A stretch of 64,000 nucleotides of DNA from Papilionanthe hookeriana x Papilionanthe teres (lineage: Eukaryota; Streptophyta; Magnoliopsida; Asparagales; Orchidaceae): assembly GCA_022702705.1 (NCBI GenBank), contig CM040427.1, forward strand, positions 17,135,625-17,199,624. Reading direction: 5' to 3'. The notes beneath the pieces are model-generated. The model ran no database searches. It was not told where the DNA came from and saw only the letters and a list, made by a program, of their open reading frames with translations. The number at the start of each line of letters is the position of its first letter. Positions within the stretch are counted from its first letter, which is position 1. The position numbers and the translations under genes were made by a program. This document shows, one piece after another, positions 46,707-58,225 of the stretch.

Positions 46707-48289
46707 GCCATGGATGCTCATGGTTGAGCTTAGGCTTCACTTAAGAGAGGTAACAACAGATCCATCATGTCTTGGAGATAAGTTTTCAGCTAGGTGGCAG
46801 CCATGATTAAGCATTCCTAGGTTGGTTCATGATGAATTCACATTTAATGCATTAGATTTGGCTAAGCCTTGGCTTCTTTCCATTGGGTTGGAGGTGAGGT
46901 GAATGGTGACTCCAAGGTGAGTTTGTTAATCTCTTTCCGCATAGACTAGCATGTCATCAACAATTTTCGTGAGGCTTAAGACACATAGGTTTCCTTACAT
47001 TCACTTCTATGGCTTGGTCATGATGACCTTTAGCCATCGTGAAAGGGTTGGTTAAGGTAAGCTTCTTCTTGATTGGGTGAGGGGAGAGGTGAGTAGTGAC
47101 TCACCCAAATCCTTCCCCAAAGGTGGCTTGGTTAATTGACACCATCTATGCTCACTCATCATGGCCCCATGATGAATTTTCATCTTGGTGTTTTCTCCTT
47201 ATTGAGTAGTCCATAAAATATGTGAGATGACCTTTAAAATGGCCGGCCACCTTACCTTGTGGTAAAGGGTGATTCATACTTTGGAATGAGGAGGTTTAGT
47301 CACTTCAATTTACTGACCATGATGTCTTCATGATGATATTTAACCATGGTTATGATGGTGTGTCATGAGTTATCCATTGTGTTAACTTATGGATAATGTG
47401 GCTCATGGGTCATGTGTAACCCATACGATGTCATTTATGGCGTCATTGTTGGGTTTTAAAATTGAAAGTCATTTATTGTGTCATATGTGATCTCACATGT
47501 CTAAACTCATTTCATGGTTATCTAATTATAATTCCACTTTTAATTAATTATGTAATTAATTAAAAAATTTTGAAATTATAGTATTAACCAATAAATTGAT
47601 TAAAATAATTTTTAAAATTTATTATTTAATCAATTTTATCAATTTTGGTTCAAAATTGGGTATATTGAGCATTTGATAAATATTGACTAGGGTTAACCAT
47701 GGTTGATCCAGGTTGACCCAAGTTGACCCATTCTAGCTCAAGGATAACCAATTTGACTTTTCTAACCTTGTCATGGTTTGATTGGTCATGAGTGTTGACC
47801 TCATTTTTGATGAGGTCTTCTCTTCTTCTCTTTAGTACATAGGATCTAGCCTTAGGCTTTTCCTTTGACTGTCCTAGAGGATTAGAATCAGGACCCACCA
47901 CTTAGAAATTCAAACCACTTCTTAACTCCCTGCAAACCCCACAATTTCTGATTGTAGACCCCTAATCACCTAGAGGGTTGAAATCAAATGTGGAAGTTTA
48001 AAGGATGAGTTCCTATAGGACTCTTTGGCCTTAGGACTACCACAGGTGGCACTGTGCAGTGAAGGGGCTGACTTACACACACATTACACTTATACACTAC
48101 ACTTTCACACACCTCCTAAAACCACACCCATACCCAATTTGACCTCCTAACTCATGCAGGTGATTCACATGGATGGTCTTTAACCCCTAAGCTCTTGGCT
48201 AAGAGGGTTAGGAACAACATAGTGAATGCCTCAAATGAGTCCTCTCATGGCTCATGTGGGCTTGATATGGCTTCATGGCTCAACCAAAA

Positions 48290-49600
48290 TGATTTCATTC
48301 CACTTACATTTACCCAATCTTCAATTTTCTAAATTTTCAATTTTTGACCCGGGACCCGGACACTTCACTCTACCCAAAACCCTTGAAATTACCCAAATTT
48401 TTCAAAATTTCCAAATCACCCAAAATTCCTCAAAAACAATCTCAAACATTCCCACATTACTCAAATTGATCATTCATAGCCAAAAATACCAAAAATTCCA
48501 AAAATACCTCCCAATACCCTCCAAATACCCAAAATGCCCCTCTTGACCCAAAAAACCCAAAAATTCAGAAAATTCCCAAAAAATCCCAAAAAATCCCAAA
48601 TATTCCCAATTTCATTTTGTTCAACTACACCATGGGCTAATTTTGTCAATTTACCCCACTTTTGTCAAAATCCCCAATTTGACCCATTTTAACCCAAAGT
48701 AAACCCAATGTCAAACCAAACCTACCCAATTGACCCAAATTCTGGTCCAATTCAATTCTAAACTTCAATTCAACATCCCCAACACCAATCAAGACCAAAT
48801 CCAAGCCCAATTTGATTGACATTTGAGTCTAATTTCACTTTAGACCTTAAAGCCCAATTTGGACCCATGACCCAAACTTAGCTCAAACTCACCCAATTCA
48901 ACTCCAATTAACCCCAAATCTTTTCTAAACCTTCCCTAACATCCCCACAAACAAAACACTAACATGATTTGCCCAAAATTGAGACCCAAACCCCACTCAA
49001 ATTCAACCCAAAGCTAAAAAAAACCCAATTTTGACCTAAACCCAAACCTAACCCAAATAAGCTCAAACCCCAAAATCAAAACCCCAAACAAAGCCAAAAC
49101 CTCTTTGAAACATTCCCATAAACATTTCCCAACAATAATTTTACACCAATTTCAACTCTAGCCCAACATTGGCCCAAGTTAGCCCAATTTGACCTACATT
49201 GGCCCATTTACCAAAGAGGCCCAAATTCAACCCAATTCAAACCCAAACCACCTCAAATCTATTTCAAATTACTCATGACATATCCCTAAAGAAAACCCAA
49301 TAATTATTTGGCCCAACCTTTTACAAAAATTCCCATCCATGAACTCATTCTTAAACTTAAAGGCCCACTTCCTTAAACCACTTTAAAAGCCCACCCAAGA
49401 CCATTTCAAAAGCCCAATTTTTCAATCCAAAGCCCACATGACATTTCCCCACATCATCCATTTAATCAAAATCACCCCTAAGTTTTAAAATCATCATTAA
49501 TCCATTCCAAATTAAGCTTCATGAAAATTCTCCACCAAAATACCAAAATTCCTAAATTCTATTTCCATGAAATTGACCAAGCTTTATCCTAAGCCATGAA
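48290..49600. other. C/A-rich, G-poor U3 segment
   Basis: The plus strand is dominated by words such as ACCCAAA, AACCC and CCAATT with very little G for about 1.3 kb. The same holds for the equivalent of G at about 58740-60000. No ORF spans it. Strong strand asymmetry of this kind is not seen in U3 of B or E. Confidence 0.8.
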
Positions 49601-50159
49601 GCAAGCCATTTACAAGCCATATGAAGCCATGGAAGGTTTGACATGTGACCAAGCCATTAATGGCAAAAGGAGGGCCTCCTTTCCTAATCCTTCATTAAGC
49701 CTTTTTAACCAGAAGCATGTCACACACTAAACCATGCTTAGCCACCTCACCATAGATGGAGACTTCACCCCTCCTTCTCAGCTGACCCAACTGATTCCCC
49801 TAACCAAAAATCAGACCATGGGAAGGTGAACCAAGCCCAAACACATGGGTTGACCCAAACCAAGCCAAAATGGCCTCTTCCCCATTCCATTCCAAGCCAT
49901 TCCCTTTACACATGGCAAGGCCCAATTGGCTGCACTAAACCCCACTACGACCCGCACCGAACAAGATGGTGACCAATACTGCCCGGCCGGCCGCTCAGGT
50001 CGCCGGAAAACACCATGGCCGAGACCTTGGGAGGAGCCAAAAATTCAATTCTCCCTTGCTGAGCTGCCCCATGCCCAATGGCCACCATGGTTGTTCTTCC
50101 CTCGACCTAGCAGTCGATCCCGGTCCCCAAACCCCCACGGGAGGCCCTCCACCCTCTCC

Positions 50160-50167
50160 TATTTAAA
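50160..50167 (+). promoter_or_regulatory. Putative TATA box of LTR C
   Basis: TATTTAAA followed by a pyrimidine-rich CACCCCCTCTCGGCC stretch, about 2.37 kb from the LTR start. The same arrangement is in G at 60599-60606. Two independent copies keep it, so it is the best core-promoter candidate of the family. Confidence 0.6.
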
Positions 50168-50750
50168 CACCACCCCCTCTCGGCCATGAGAGGTCGCTGA
50201 ACCGGACCTTACTGAAACCCTGCCAAAATTGCTCCAGATCACTCTCCATACTTAGAGCAGTTGATCCCCAGTGACAATTTGCCCTAATCCCCTCCAACAG
50301 AGCCCAATTTCCCAGCCAAAATTCTACCCAAAACCAGGACACCTCTCCACAGTGGGTCAATCCCCAAATTGATTGATCCTACACCTTCACTGCGACCGAG
50401 GAAGAGGTCCACCAGCGAAAGCCCCTCTCCAGGCTACCCATCTGTTCCAGACTCCAAGCTTTGTGATCGGGCTTGGTCGAAATCAAACCTAGACAATTCA
50501 CCAAGCCAAGGGACTTCATCTGGAGCTTGCTTGGACGCAATCGAAGGTGACACAACCCTCAGATTGAAGCCACACTTCTCTGAGTAAAGGTATGAGCTAA
50601 CTCTTTATCCCGAGCTTCTGGAGATTATCCATTTCAAATGCCTTAATTTCAATGCATGATCACCGTATAGATGTATTCGTCTCTTCAAGACGAATCCATA
50701 GAACACAAGAACATGAAAATCCGTTAAGTATTGAGTGAGATATTAGGGAT

Positions 50751-50960
50751 TTAGTGTGGACGGTTCTCGGGTTAGGAGGCTTGGGGACGATGAACGGATG
50801 CCGTTCATTTATTACACGCGCGGACGGACGGCCAGGATCGCGCCGGATGAGGAGACGGAACGATACAGCGGGCCCCTGGAGCGCTGAGGTGGACGGCGGC
50901 GCCGAATCAGAAGACAACACGCGGCGCTTCGGAGATGCCTAGGTTGAGTTGGTGCCGCGT
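50751..50960 (+). other. GC-rich block with 8-bp stem-loop, LTR C
   Basis: A CpG-bearing block about 0.6 kb after the TATA box. ATGAACGG and CCGTTCAT (50790-50797 and 50801-50808) form a perfect stem with a three-base loop. The G copy is far richer in CpG. Overlapping ORFs on either strand are not shared between copies. Confidence 0.6.
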
Positions 50961-52839
50961 GGATAAGTAGAAAAATAGGTTATTTTTCTATTTATTTAAT
51001 TCCCTAAACTTCAAAAATGCATAACTTTGTGTAAAAAAATCAGAAAAATAAAATAAAAATACCCACTTGCTCAGTGAACGAGAGGAGAATAATGTGGAAA
51101 AGAAATCATTCAATTTCATTGAGTATTTGATTTTTAATAATTTATTTACTCTCTGCACATTTTCAATTCTCCATGCATGTATACAATTCACCATGGCATG
51201 AGACCATAGGGCTTTTGAAGCCTCTAAATTTGGGAACATTCCCCGAATTTTCCAAAGTCGAGGCTATCCCTATGAAGAGTTATTGATTTTTCAACTCTAG
51301 GTTGCTAGTTTGAGTATTTTAATTCCAATAATTAGCATATTGTGAAATAAATTCTAGAAAAATTCGGTGATGTTTATTATGACTAGAGGACCCTAGGAAA
51401 AATAGGTTTTGAGTTAACTCACTTGGAATAACCCTAATTGGCTTAAACACCCAAAATGGAATTTTAATTAATTAGAGATAATCATACATCAAATTGACTT
51501 GAAATCAATCCTCCACTGACCTTTAGGATCAGAGGAACCCACTATAAAAGTTTGAAGTCAATTGGACTTGGTTAGCCCTATCAAATGGGTTGATTAAGCC
51601 ATTTAGCCAAAATTAAGCTTAAAAAAATTCATAACTTTCAAAATACTTTTCAAAAATTCACCAAATTGGTTTTGGAGCCTCTCTAATATCAGGGGAATTT
51701 AAGAAAATTAAAATTGCAATTTTCTAAAAAAGTTGATTTTTTGCATTATTTTAATATTTTTAATAATTAAAAAATAATAAAAATCACAAAAATAATAAAA
51801 TTCACCAAAATATCACATTTTGAATTTTAATCACATAGGAACAAACCCCATATTTTTCTTAGGTCTCTATGATGAGTTATTAAATTTTAAAGCCTTAGGG
51901 TAATTTTAAAATTGAAAAAAATGTATTTTCTAGCATTTCCACTAAAATAATTATAATAAATCAAAGAGAAATCAGAAAATTATAAAAATTGGTTCTCTGA
52001 TTTCCTTGATATCAGAGAGATTTTTCAAAAATATAAAATTCATTTTTCAACCTTTATTTTATTTTTTAAATTAATTAATACTCCAAAACTCAAAATAATT
52101 AAAATAAAAAGAATATAATTCAAAAAATCACCAAAATTGGTCCAAGTGGTCCTCTGGTCATTAGGAATGTCCCATAATTTTCTTAAGGACAGAAACTTCC
52201 CTTGATCATATTATTAAATTTTCCTTGGAAATCCCTATTTTCCACCAAAAATAATTACATAAATAAATTAAATACAGAAAAATCACATTTTCTCCTCTAA
52301 TGTCTTTATTGACATATGAGTGAAGTCACATAAAAATTTCAAATTCATTTAAGCTCAATTTAGTGAGTTATGAAATTATTAAGCTTGAAGGGCAAAATGG
52401 TAATTAAAATTTTAACCCTTAATTAAAACTTTAGGCTTAATAAAATGAAAAAGTAAAATATTTGATCTTAATCTGATTTGGATGATTGAAATTTAAATAA
52501 TTAAAGGGTAGAAACCTACTAAATAATTTAAAAATAATTAAAATAAACCTTAATCAAATAATTAATTAAATTTGGAAGAATAATAAATTTGGAATTATTA
52601 AAATAGGGATGTCATTAGGAAGAGATTTATTCTTTAATTTAAGAATCCCTAAATTAATCATCTCAATAATATTTAATTCCTAATTAAAATGATAGTCCAA
52701 ATTTAAAATTTAGAATGCTAAAAGACTTAATCATTAAATCAAATTAAAGTTAAATTATCTAAATTAAGTCCTTTTAAAATTTCAATTAAATTAATACTTT
52801 AACAATTAAAATTAAATCATCTTTAAAACATAAAAAATA

Positions 52840-53190
52840 AAATATTAAATTAAAATTAAAAATAAAATTAAATTAAAATTTAAATTAAAAAAATTAAATA
52901 AAATTAAATTAAAACATATTAAATTAAATCAAATTAAATCAAATTGAATTAAATTAAATAAAATTAAATTAAATTAAATTAAATCAAATTAAATTAAATC
53001 AAATTAAATTAAATTAAATTAAATTAAATTAAATTAAATTAAATCAAATTAAATCAAATTAAATTAAATTAAATTAAATCATATTATATTAAATTAACTT
53101 AAATTAAATTAAATTAAATTAAACCACATTAAATTAAATTAAATTAAATTAAATTAAATTGAACTAAATTAAATTAAATTAAATTAAATA
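52840..53190. repeat. (AAATT)n array in LTR C
   Basis: A pentanucleotide array of AAATT with AAATC and other variants, about 350 bases. G has the same array at 63215-63535 with different interruptions. Confidence 0.95.
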
Positions 53191-54422
53191 TAACATCACC
53201 TAAGACATAAAGAATTCAAAAATAAATCTAAAACAACTTGAACACTATTCCAAACTTAAGCCCATTAATTGAAATTAAGTTAAATCATAAATCACTTGAA
53301 TATCAATTTGCCCTCGAAAGCTTTTGTTGTCACAACTCCTAAATGGAGTATTAAGTGAAGTGTTACTTCACTTATAGGATATTCAAATGTCCTAGTTCAT
53401 CGAGCAAGATAACAAAACTTGAACTCCGGATGATTAATTCATTTGTGTAATTAAATTCTCTTAGACTTAAAATAATCCTAGAAATATTGAAAAGATGTTT
53501 AAGACTCGTCTTAAGCACTTCCTCGATATGATAGGATATTTATAAGAACAATTGAACTTAATTGTTCTTTGATGAAGAAAATCGTCCTCAAACCAAAATA
53601 TAAGAACCTAGAGTCATAGGAGGTGACTAGCTATAGGATTAGGAACTTGGTAGAAAACCATAACCCTTCCCTTAGCTTTACCTAGGAACTTGCTTTAAAA
53701 CCTTAAATATTCTAATTGTGTTTTAAGTGCAGCTTGGGATGACGGGAAGAACCTCCGAGTACGCTTTTATTTTATTACAATTTACCTTATTGCAATTTAT
53801 TTAATCGCATCGCACTTAGTTTTCTTGCATGATAAACAATCTGTTGCATGAAAACCCACACCTTTAGGATAGTCCCTAAAGCTGAAACCAAAACTAAATT
53901 AAAAGTCATTACAAGATAAAATTCACCGCCACAACATTTCAAAATATAAAACAACTTAAAATTTAATCACAAACGGAACAACAAAACTACAACTACAACT
54001 AAATTAAAACGTCTTGTTGGATGATCGGGAATACCTCGGATGATGTAACCTACGTGTTGCTAACGGGATTTCCCACGGTCTAAATGAAAGTGTTGAACTC
54101 ATTTAGTTGAGTTTAGCAAATTCATCTGGACTAAGTGAATCCGATAAAAATAACGATGCCAGAAGGATGGAACCGTGGGATCTTAACCGGTGTTGTTATA
54201 ATCAACTTTAAGATTTGTTTTAATTAAAACATGAAAGATACTTGGAAATTAAGACCTTCTCTAAACCAAAACACTTCTCTCATCTCCTGATTTATGACTT
54301 CTAAAACTAAACCACTACAACAATAAGGAGCTCGGAGCATGGTGGGCAGCACGGCCATCGTCATCAGCAGAAACTCGAGTCTACTTCAGCAAAACTTTCT
54401 TAGAATTAAATAATCAAGCCAT

Positions 54423-54606
54423 AGGACTTCGAGGTAGTTTGCCTAGTGCAACATAAATCCACAACTCTTCGTTAGGCATTTGCATGATCATATCATGTAA
54501 ATTAAGCCCTAACCGGTCTTAGGACTCCGAGGTAGTCGTTTGGTACGACATAAACCCTCACATCTTCAAGGCTATTTGTATGATTTTATCATACAAATAT
54601 AAGTCC
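54423..54606 (+). other. Duplicated stem-loop unit in LTR C
   Basis: Two units about 105 bases apart: GGACTTCGAGGTAGTTTGCC and GGACTCCGAGGTAGTCGTTT, each followed by (G)CAACATAAATCC or TACGACATAAACCC and then a hairpin. The second hairpin has perfect 11-bp arms (54574-54584 and 54588-54598). The first is TTGCATGAT with ATCATGTAA, one wobble. GTCGT/ACGAC adds a small stem inside the second unit. Confidence 0.65.
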
Positions 54607-55311
54607 TAATTAATTAAAATTGGCAAGATCAAAACATTAAATAAACATTAGGAATTTCCTAAATCCAAGCCAAACAAATAGGATAGTCGGGAAGTTGCCA
54701 AGATTCCTCTTGGATCCTCAGCTTCTCCTACTTCTCTTCCTTTGGACTCCTAAAATAAAATGTTTCAAATTTGATCTATTCACTATTGAAATTTCAAAAC
54801 TCAATCCCTTGAAAACTTAAACTTTGAAATTCTTGAGAGCAGAACTACTGATTATTATCGAGAGTTTTCTTAGGTGATTCCCGTCACTTAAGATGTAATT
54901 AACTATAGGGGGCCCTTATAGGGAATTTTAAGAACCCGAGTAATATAAACCCTACTTAATTCATTTATATTAAGCGGTGGAACTTGTCGGCTTATAAAAT
55001 TGGTTCGCAGACCAAACGGATGTCACAAATCTCCTAGTTTATTTAATCGAGCCCCATCATCAAACATTGTGTCTATTCTTCGGGATAGATACACAGTTTG
55101 TGGTGCGGTGCTCGTTTACATAAACTATTCGGGATGTGAGATCAGTTTGATTTCATATCATAAAATCTTCAAATTTAAAAAATTATTTTTCAAAATCAAA
55201 TACTACTTTTCAAATTATTTATTTAAATTAAATTAAAAATTCGCCGACAATTTCTGTAGGCGACCCCCTTTTCAAAATAAAACACATAACCTAAAATATG
55301 TCGACAATTTA

Positions 55312-55329
55312 CGGCGACTCACTGTGGGA
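55312..55329 (+). other. Primer-binding site, tRNA-Arg type, mutated (element C)
   Basis: CGGCGACTCACTGTGGGA, related to TGGCGACTCCGCTGGGGA by several changes, follows the LTR end GTCGACA after ATTTA. A second near-copy of the LTR end with GGCGACCCCC is at 55242-55264. Confidence 0.65.
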
Positions 55330-55732
55330 ATGATTCCTCTCTCCATTTTTAATCAGATAGTTTTGCTTTCAAAAATCGGTAGTGTATCCATGTCCCTAAT
55401 GGATCAAACTACCCTTCCTTCCGTTGGAATACTATGTTCATTTCTACCTTGAAAGAGTATAGCCAACATTCTCTCGGATTTAGGAGCCACTGTTTAGACA
55501 CCCCTAAATAGAGAGGTTCCGAGATCCTTTTACCTCATTTCGAGGTGGGGTGGACCCCAATAGGTGTTAGTTTAGGAGTGATCCTTCGAGTCGAGAAGTC
55601 TTGCATAAGACTTTCTTTTCCTTTCCAACTCTAAATCAGATTCATTACCTTCTCTACACCTTTGAACAGTCCGTTCTAAATAAACAAAACCCTCTAATGA
55701 ATGATTCTTTTAACAAATATACATGAACAAGA
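55330..55732 (+). other. Leader of element C
   Basis: Non-coding stretch between the PBS and the first ORF. It matches the inverted leader of A (1-371) in its middle. A degenerate GAGGTGGGGTGGACCC segment is shared. No other signal was seen. Confidence 0.6.
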
Positions 55733-57035
55733 ATGTGTTCGGACTCTTTTCGATTCCTTTCTTTTCGTCCTGATGAGAAGAAGTATAACTTGGGGCGACA
55801 ATCGGAATCTACCCTGCGAAATGGAAGCCCCAAAGCTGATTTCTCCTTCACCGATGGAGTGGACTTCGCTGTTTACAAGGATGAGCTGCCCGACAATGGG
55901 ATCATCCGGTTTGGACAAGGATTCGAGAACACAAATGTCAAGATCAGCGACGTTACCCTTTTCGCACCGACGGACAAAGTATCCGAGCTGAAATACCTTT
56001 GATCGAGTTCAACCTTAAGTCAACTCGAGAGTTTCCTCCTCTCGCAAAGGATTCCAGTCGAGAGGAATACTACTGTCCGAAAGGAGGACGTTATCTCTAC
56101 CCCCAGCTGGTCTAGTCGTCTCGCACCTACCCGGCTTCCGCCAAGCTCGAAGGGGAAGGAAGTTCAAATTTGTAACGAGCATGTTACCGTGGAGGGTACT
56201 GATTTCCGTGCAAGACCTTCTATTTTTGAAATTGGGTCCAGCTCGAGGGTTCCACCCTAACACGGACTCGGAGAAGAAACGAGGCGGGGAAGATTGCCGG
56301 GAAGGCCGGAGCTGCCGAAGTCGCCTTCTTACAAGAAATCCCCGAGTACACACCACTACTCGAATACATACCATTGCTCGAATATACACACCTCTTGGAA
56401 GGAAGTAGATTCCATCCCCTTTCCGCCGCGCTGATGAGGAAAATGTCCGCAAGATTGCTTCTACATTACCTCGACCCGCATACTATAGCGACAGCAAAAG
56501 GAAAAGGGCTAGGATTACACCATTTGCCCGACTACATACTGTGATTGAGAAGTTAGCAAAGAAAGAGAAATGCCCTGTATCGGAGATTTTAAGAAGGATA
56601 AGACGGACACCAGCCAAGTCTCGTCTTGGGCCACGAGTAGAACCTACTATCGCTGCAGAAGAGCCGAATAAGAAGATGAAGGCTAGTCCACCTGTTGTTG
56701 TTTCAGGTTTACAGATCAGGGAGGATACCACCTTCCAGCATTCAGCCGACAGACCATCCGGTCCTAGGCCTTCTGCTGCTAGAAGGATGGTATGGCGTCC
56801 CACTGCCGACCGATTAAGGCCGAAACAACGACCGGAGAAGGAAAGTCTCGTCGGGAGACTCGAGTTCGAAGAAAGCGCTACCGCGATGAAGGAGACTCAT
56901 GAGAAGGAAACCCGACGGCCATCGCATGATAAGCTGCGAAACCGCACGAAAAAGACCATTGGAAGACGGTATGGAAAAGCTAAGAGCCGATATTCGGCGA
57001 TTAGCAAGAGAAAGAGAAGAAAAATTCGGCGATGA
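55733..57035 (+). pseudogene. ORF upstream of gag, element C
   Basis: Broken frames correspond to the upstream ORF of element B. The first (55733-56002) ends with a DVTLFAPTDKVSELKYL tail. After several frame changes the stretch 56541-57035 opens with MIEKLAKKEKCPVSEILRRI, matching ARKEKCSLSRLLSKM of B, and continues with a strongly basic, proline-rich sequence. Function unknown; an ORF at this place is a known trait of Ogre elements. CpG content is high, as in the rest of C's internal region, and frame breaks are numerous. Whether this ORF is separate from gag cannot be told. Minus-strand ORFs here are shadows. Confidence 0.55.
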
Positions 57036-58225
57036 AGTCGACTCGTCGGAATTCATGGATGATGAATATGCGAGAATTAACATGGTTGAAACACGAGCAC
57101 CATTAGCTTCGCAAGGTGTTCCGGCGAGTTCGCGGAAAGAGATGAATCGAAGCATTAAGAGCACAAATTCGAGAAAAAGACGATACAATCTCTCGATTGG
57201 CAAAAAGGATGGAAGAGATGGCTGCAGATCCTAGCCACTCTTCGGAGTCGAGCTCGACCCCAAGAGAAACGCCTCCGAAGTTATTCATATTACGGACGGA
57301 GGAAAAGAGATTACATCCGTTAACGGAGACGATCGACCAAAGAAAGATTCTACCCATAATATGATTCCGAGAAAAGGATATCAAGAGCATGGTGGAACGG
57401 CGAGTGCGAGAAGCCTTGGCACAATCAAAGAGCGGGACATCCATTCGGACGGGTAGACCTTACCCGAAGAATTCGATGTTGTCCAATATCCAAAGGGCTT
57501 TGTACCACCTGCGTTCAAGACCTTTGATGGAACCGAAACCCTCGGCGGCATGTTGCACATTTTCGTGCCGATTGTTGCAATGCGGCGGAAGTGATGCTTT
57601 ACTCTTCCGACAATTTGTCGACGGCACATCGGGGATCGCCTTTGATTGGTATGCGAAGTTACCGAACGGTTCGGTGAAGACATTTTCAGAATTAGAGAAC
57701 CTCTTCATCGAGCGATTTGTCGGAGCTCGGCACCACATCACTATAGGTGATTTAGTGGTAGAGAAGCGAGGCCGAACGAAACTTTGGTAGACTACATACT
57801 TCGATGGAGGAACCTAAGTATGAAGTGTGAGCCACGGCCTACGAGAACGACACGCGATCGGCATTTTACTTAAGAGCATTCATGGCCGATAGCACTTCTC
57901 CTCGAGGAATTTACTATTAAGACTTTCGAGAAGTTGTTAAGCAAGGCCGGAAGCTTGCAAGAGGAGGCGAAGCAATTAAGTTTCACTCGACAAGACGGAC
58001 AAACGAAGCCGTGAAAACTTTTGAAAGAAGTCCGGGATCATCGCGGCGATCGATAAGGGCAAGCGACCGATACAAATACCGTCGAACGGCCGCGAGCAAC
58101 CTCGACGGAATTACCGCCGACCCCGACCCAGCTATCGGTCATCTCGACGGTATGAGCAACCGCCTCGTCCACAACGTACGTTAAGGGAACTTCGAGCGGG
58201 GAGTATCCGTTCAAGAATGAGGCGG
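56899..58225 (+). pseudogene. Gag of element C, interrupted
   Basis: An N-terminal coiled-coil-like stretch (MEKLRADIRRLAREREEKF, then KEMNR) leads, after a frame change, to MVERRVREALAQ (57389) and the capsid core. The ORF 57389-57790 starts in frame, leaves it at about 57466 and regains it at about 57588, ending with LLFRQFVDGTSGIAFDWY, FIERFVGARHHIT and VVEKR. Element B has the same domain intact (8183-8866), which allows each frame break to be placed. Five single-base deletions are apparent, all in short runs touching a CpG. The coding similarity continues past YILRWRNLSMKCEP, FTIKTFEKLL and QEEAKQ to YPFKNEAV, then stops exactly at LTR G. Nucleocapsid, protease and RT are not present. 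Confidence 0.8.

Larger units (their letters stand above)
40887..47792 (-). mobile_element. LTR E, giant-LTR family, nearly complete
   Basis: On the minus strand it matches LTR B throughout: the 3' segment (CCTATAAGAGCAACCTCTTATAG and onward), tandem arrays, AT block, GC block (about 46110-45955) and U3. It is cut at 47792 by the start of LTR C; by comparison with B about 290 bases of its 5' end are missing. No PBS is recognisable beyond its 3' end, where LTR D follows, so it is read as a solo LTR. A TATA-like box is at 46701-46706. Confidence 0.75.
47793..55306 (+). mobile_element. 5' LTR of Ogre/Tat-like element C, 7.5 kb
   Basis: It starts TGTTGACCTCATTTTTGATG and ends GTCGACA, with a PBS five bases further. 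G (58226 onward) repeats it in the same orientation for at least 5.8 kb. In order: C+A-rich U3 (48230-49900), TATTTAAA at 50160, exon-like GC-rich stretch, GC block (50751-50960), AT-rich block with CTCTGATATCAG-like segments, (AAATT)n (52840-53190), and the conserved 3' part with stem-loop units. About 5.1 kb lies downstream of the TATA box, so most of the LTR would be transcribed leader. It is inserted in LTR E. Confidence 0.85.

Noticed and set aside
48226..48546. 106-residue ORF rich in Pro, Gln and Asn
   Set aside because: It is an effect of the C+A-rich U3; the equivalent stretch of G is not open in the same way.
49926..50587. Several ORFs around the GC-rich stretch of LTR C
   Set aside because: They overlap on both strands, their reading frames are not kept in G (60262-60605), and the region holds the core promoter.
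56483..57683. Minus-strand ORFs over element C's coding region
   Set aside because: They are shadows of the gag and upstream ORF on the plus strand, which have family motifs and a match in element B.
55700..58225. CpG-rich segment as horizontally transferred or bacterial DNA
   Set aside because: Its gag motifs match element B residue by residue, and it sits between a PBS and LTR of the same family; higher CpG fits a younger insertion.
47793..58225. Complete gag-only element with LTRs C and G as a confirmed pair
   Set aside because: No polypurine tract, frame cut in mid-motif and unequal CpG decay argue against a simple pair; kept as one of two readings in the findings.
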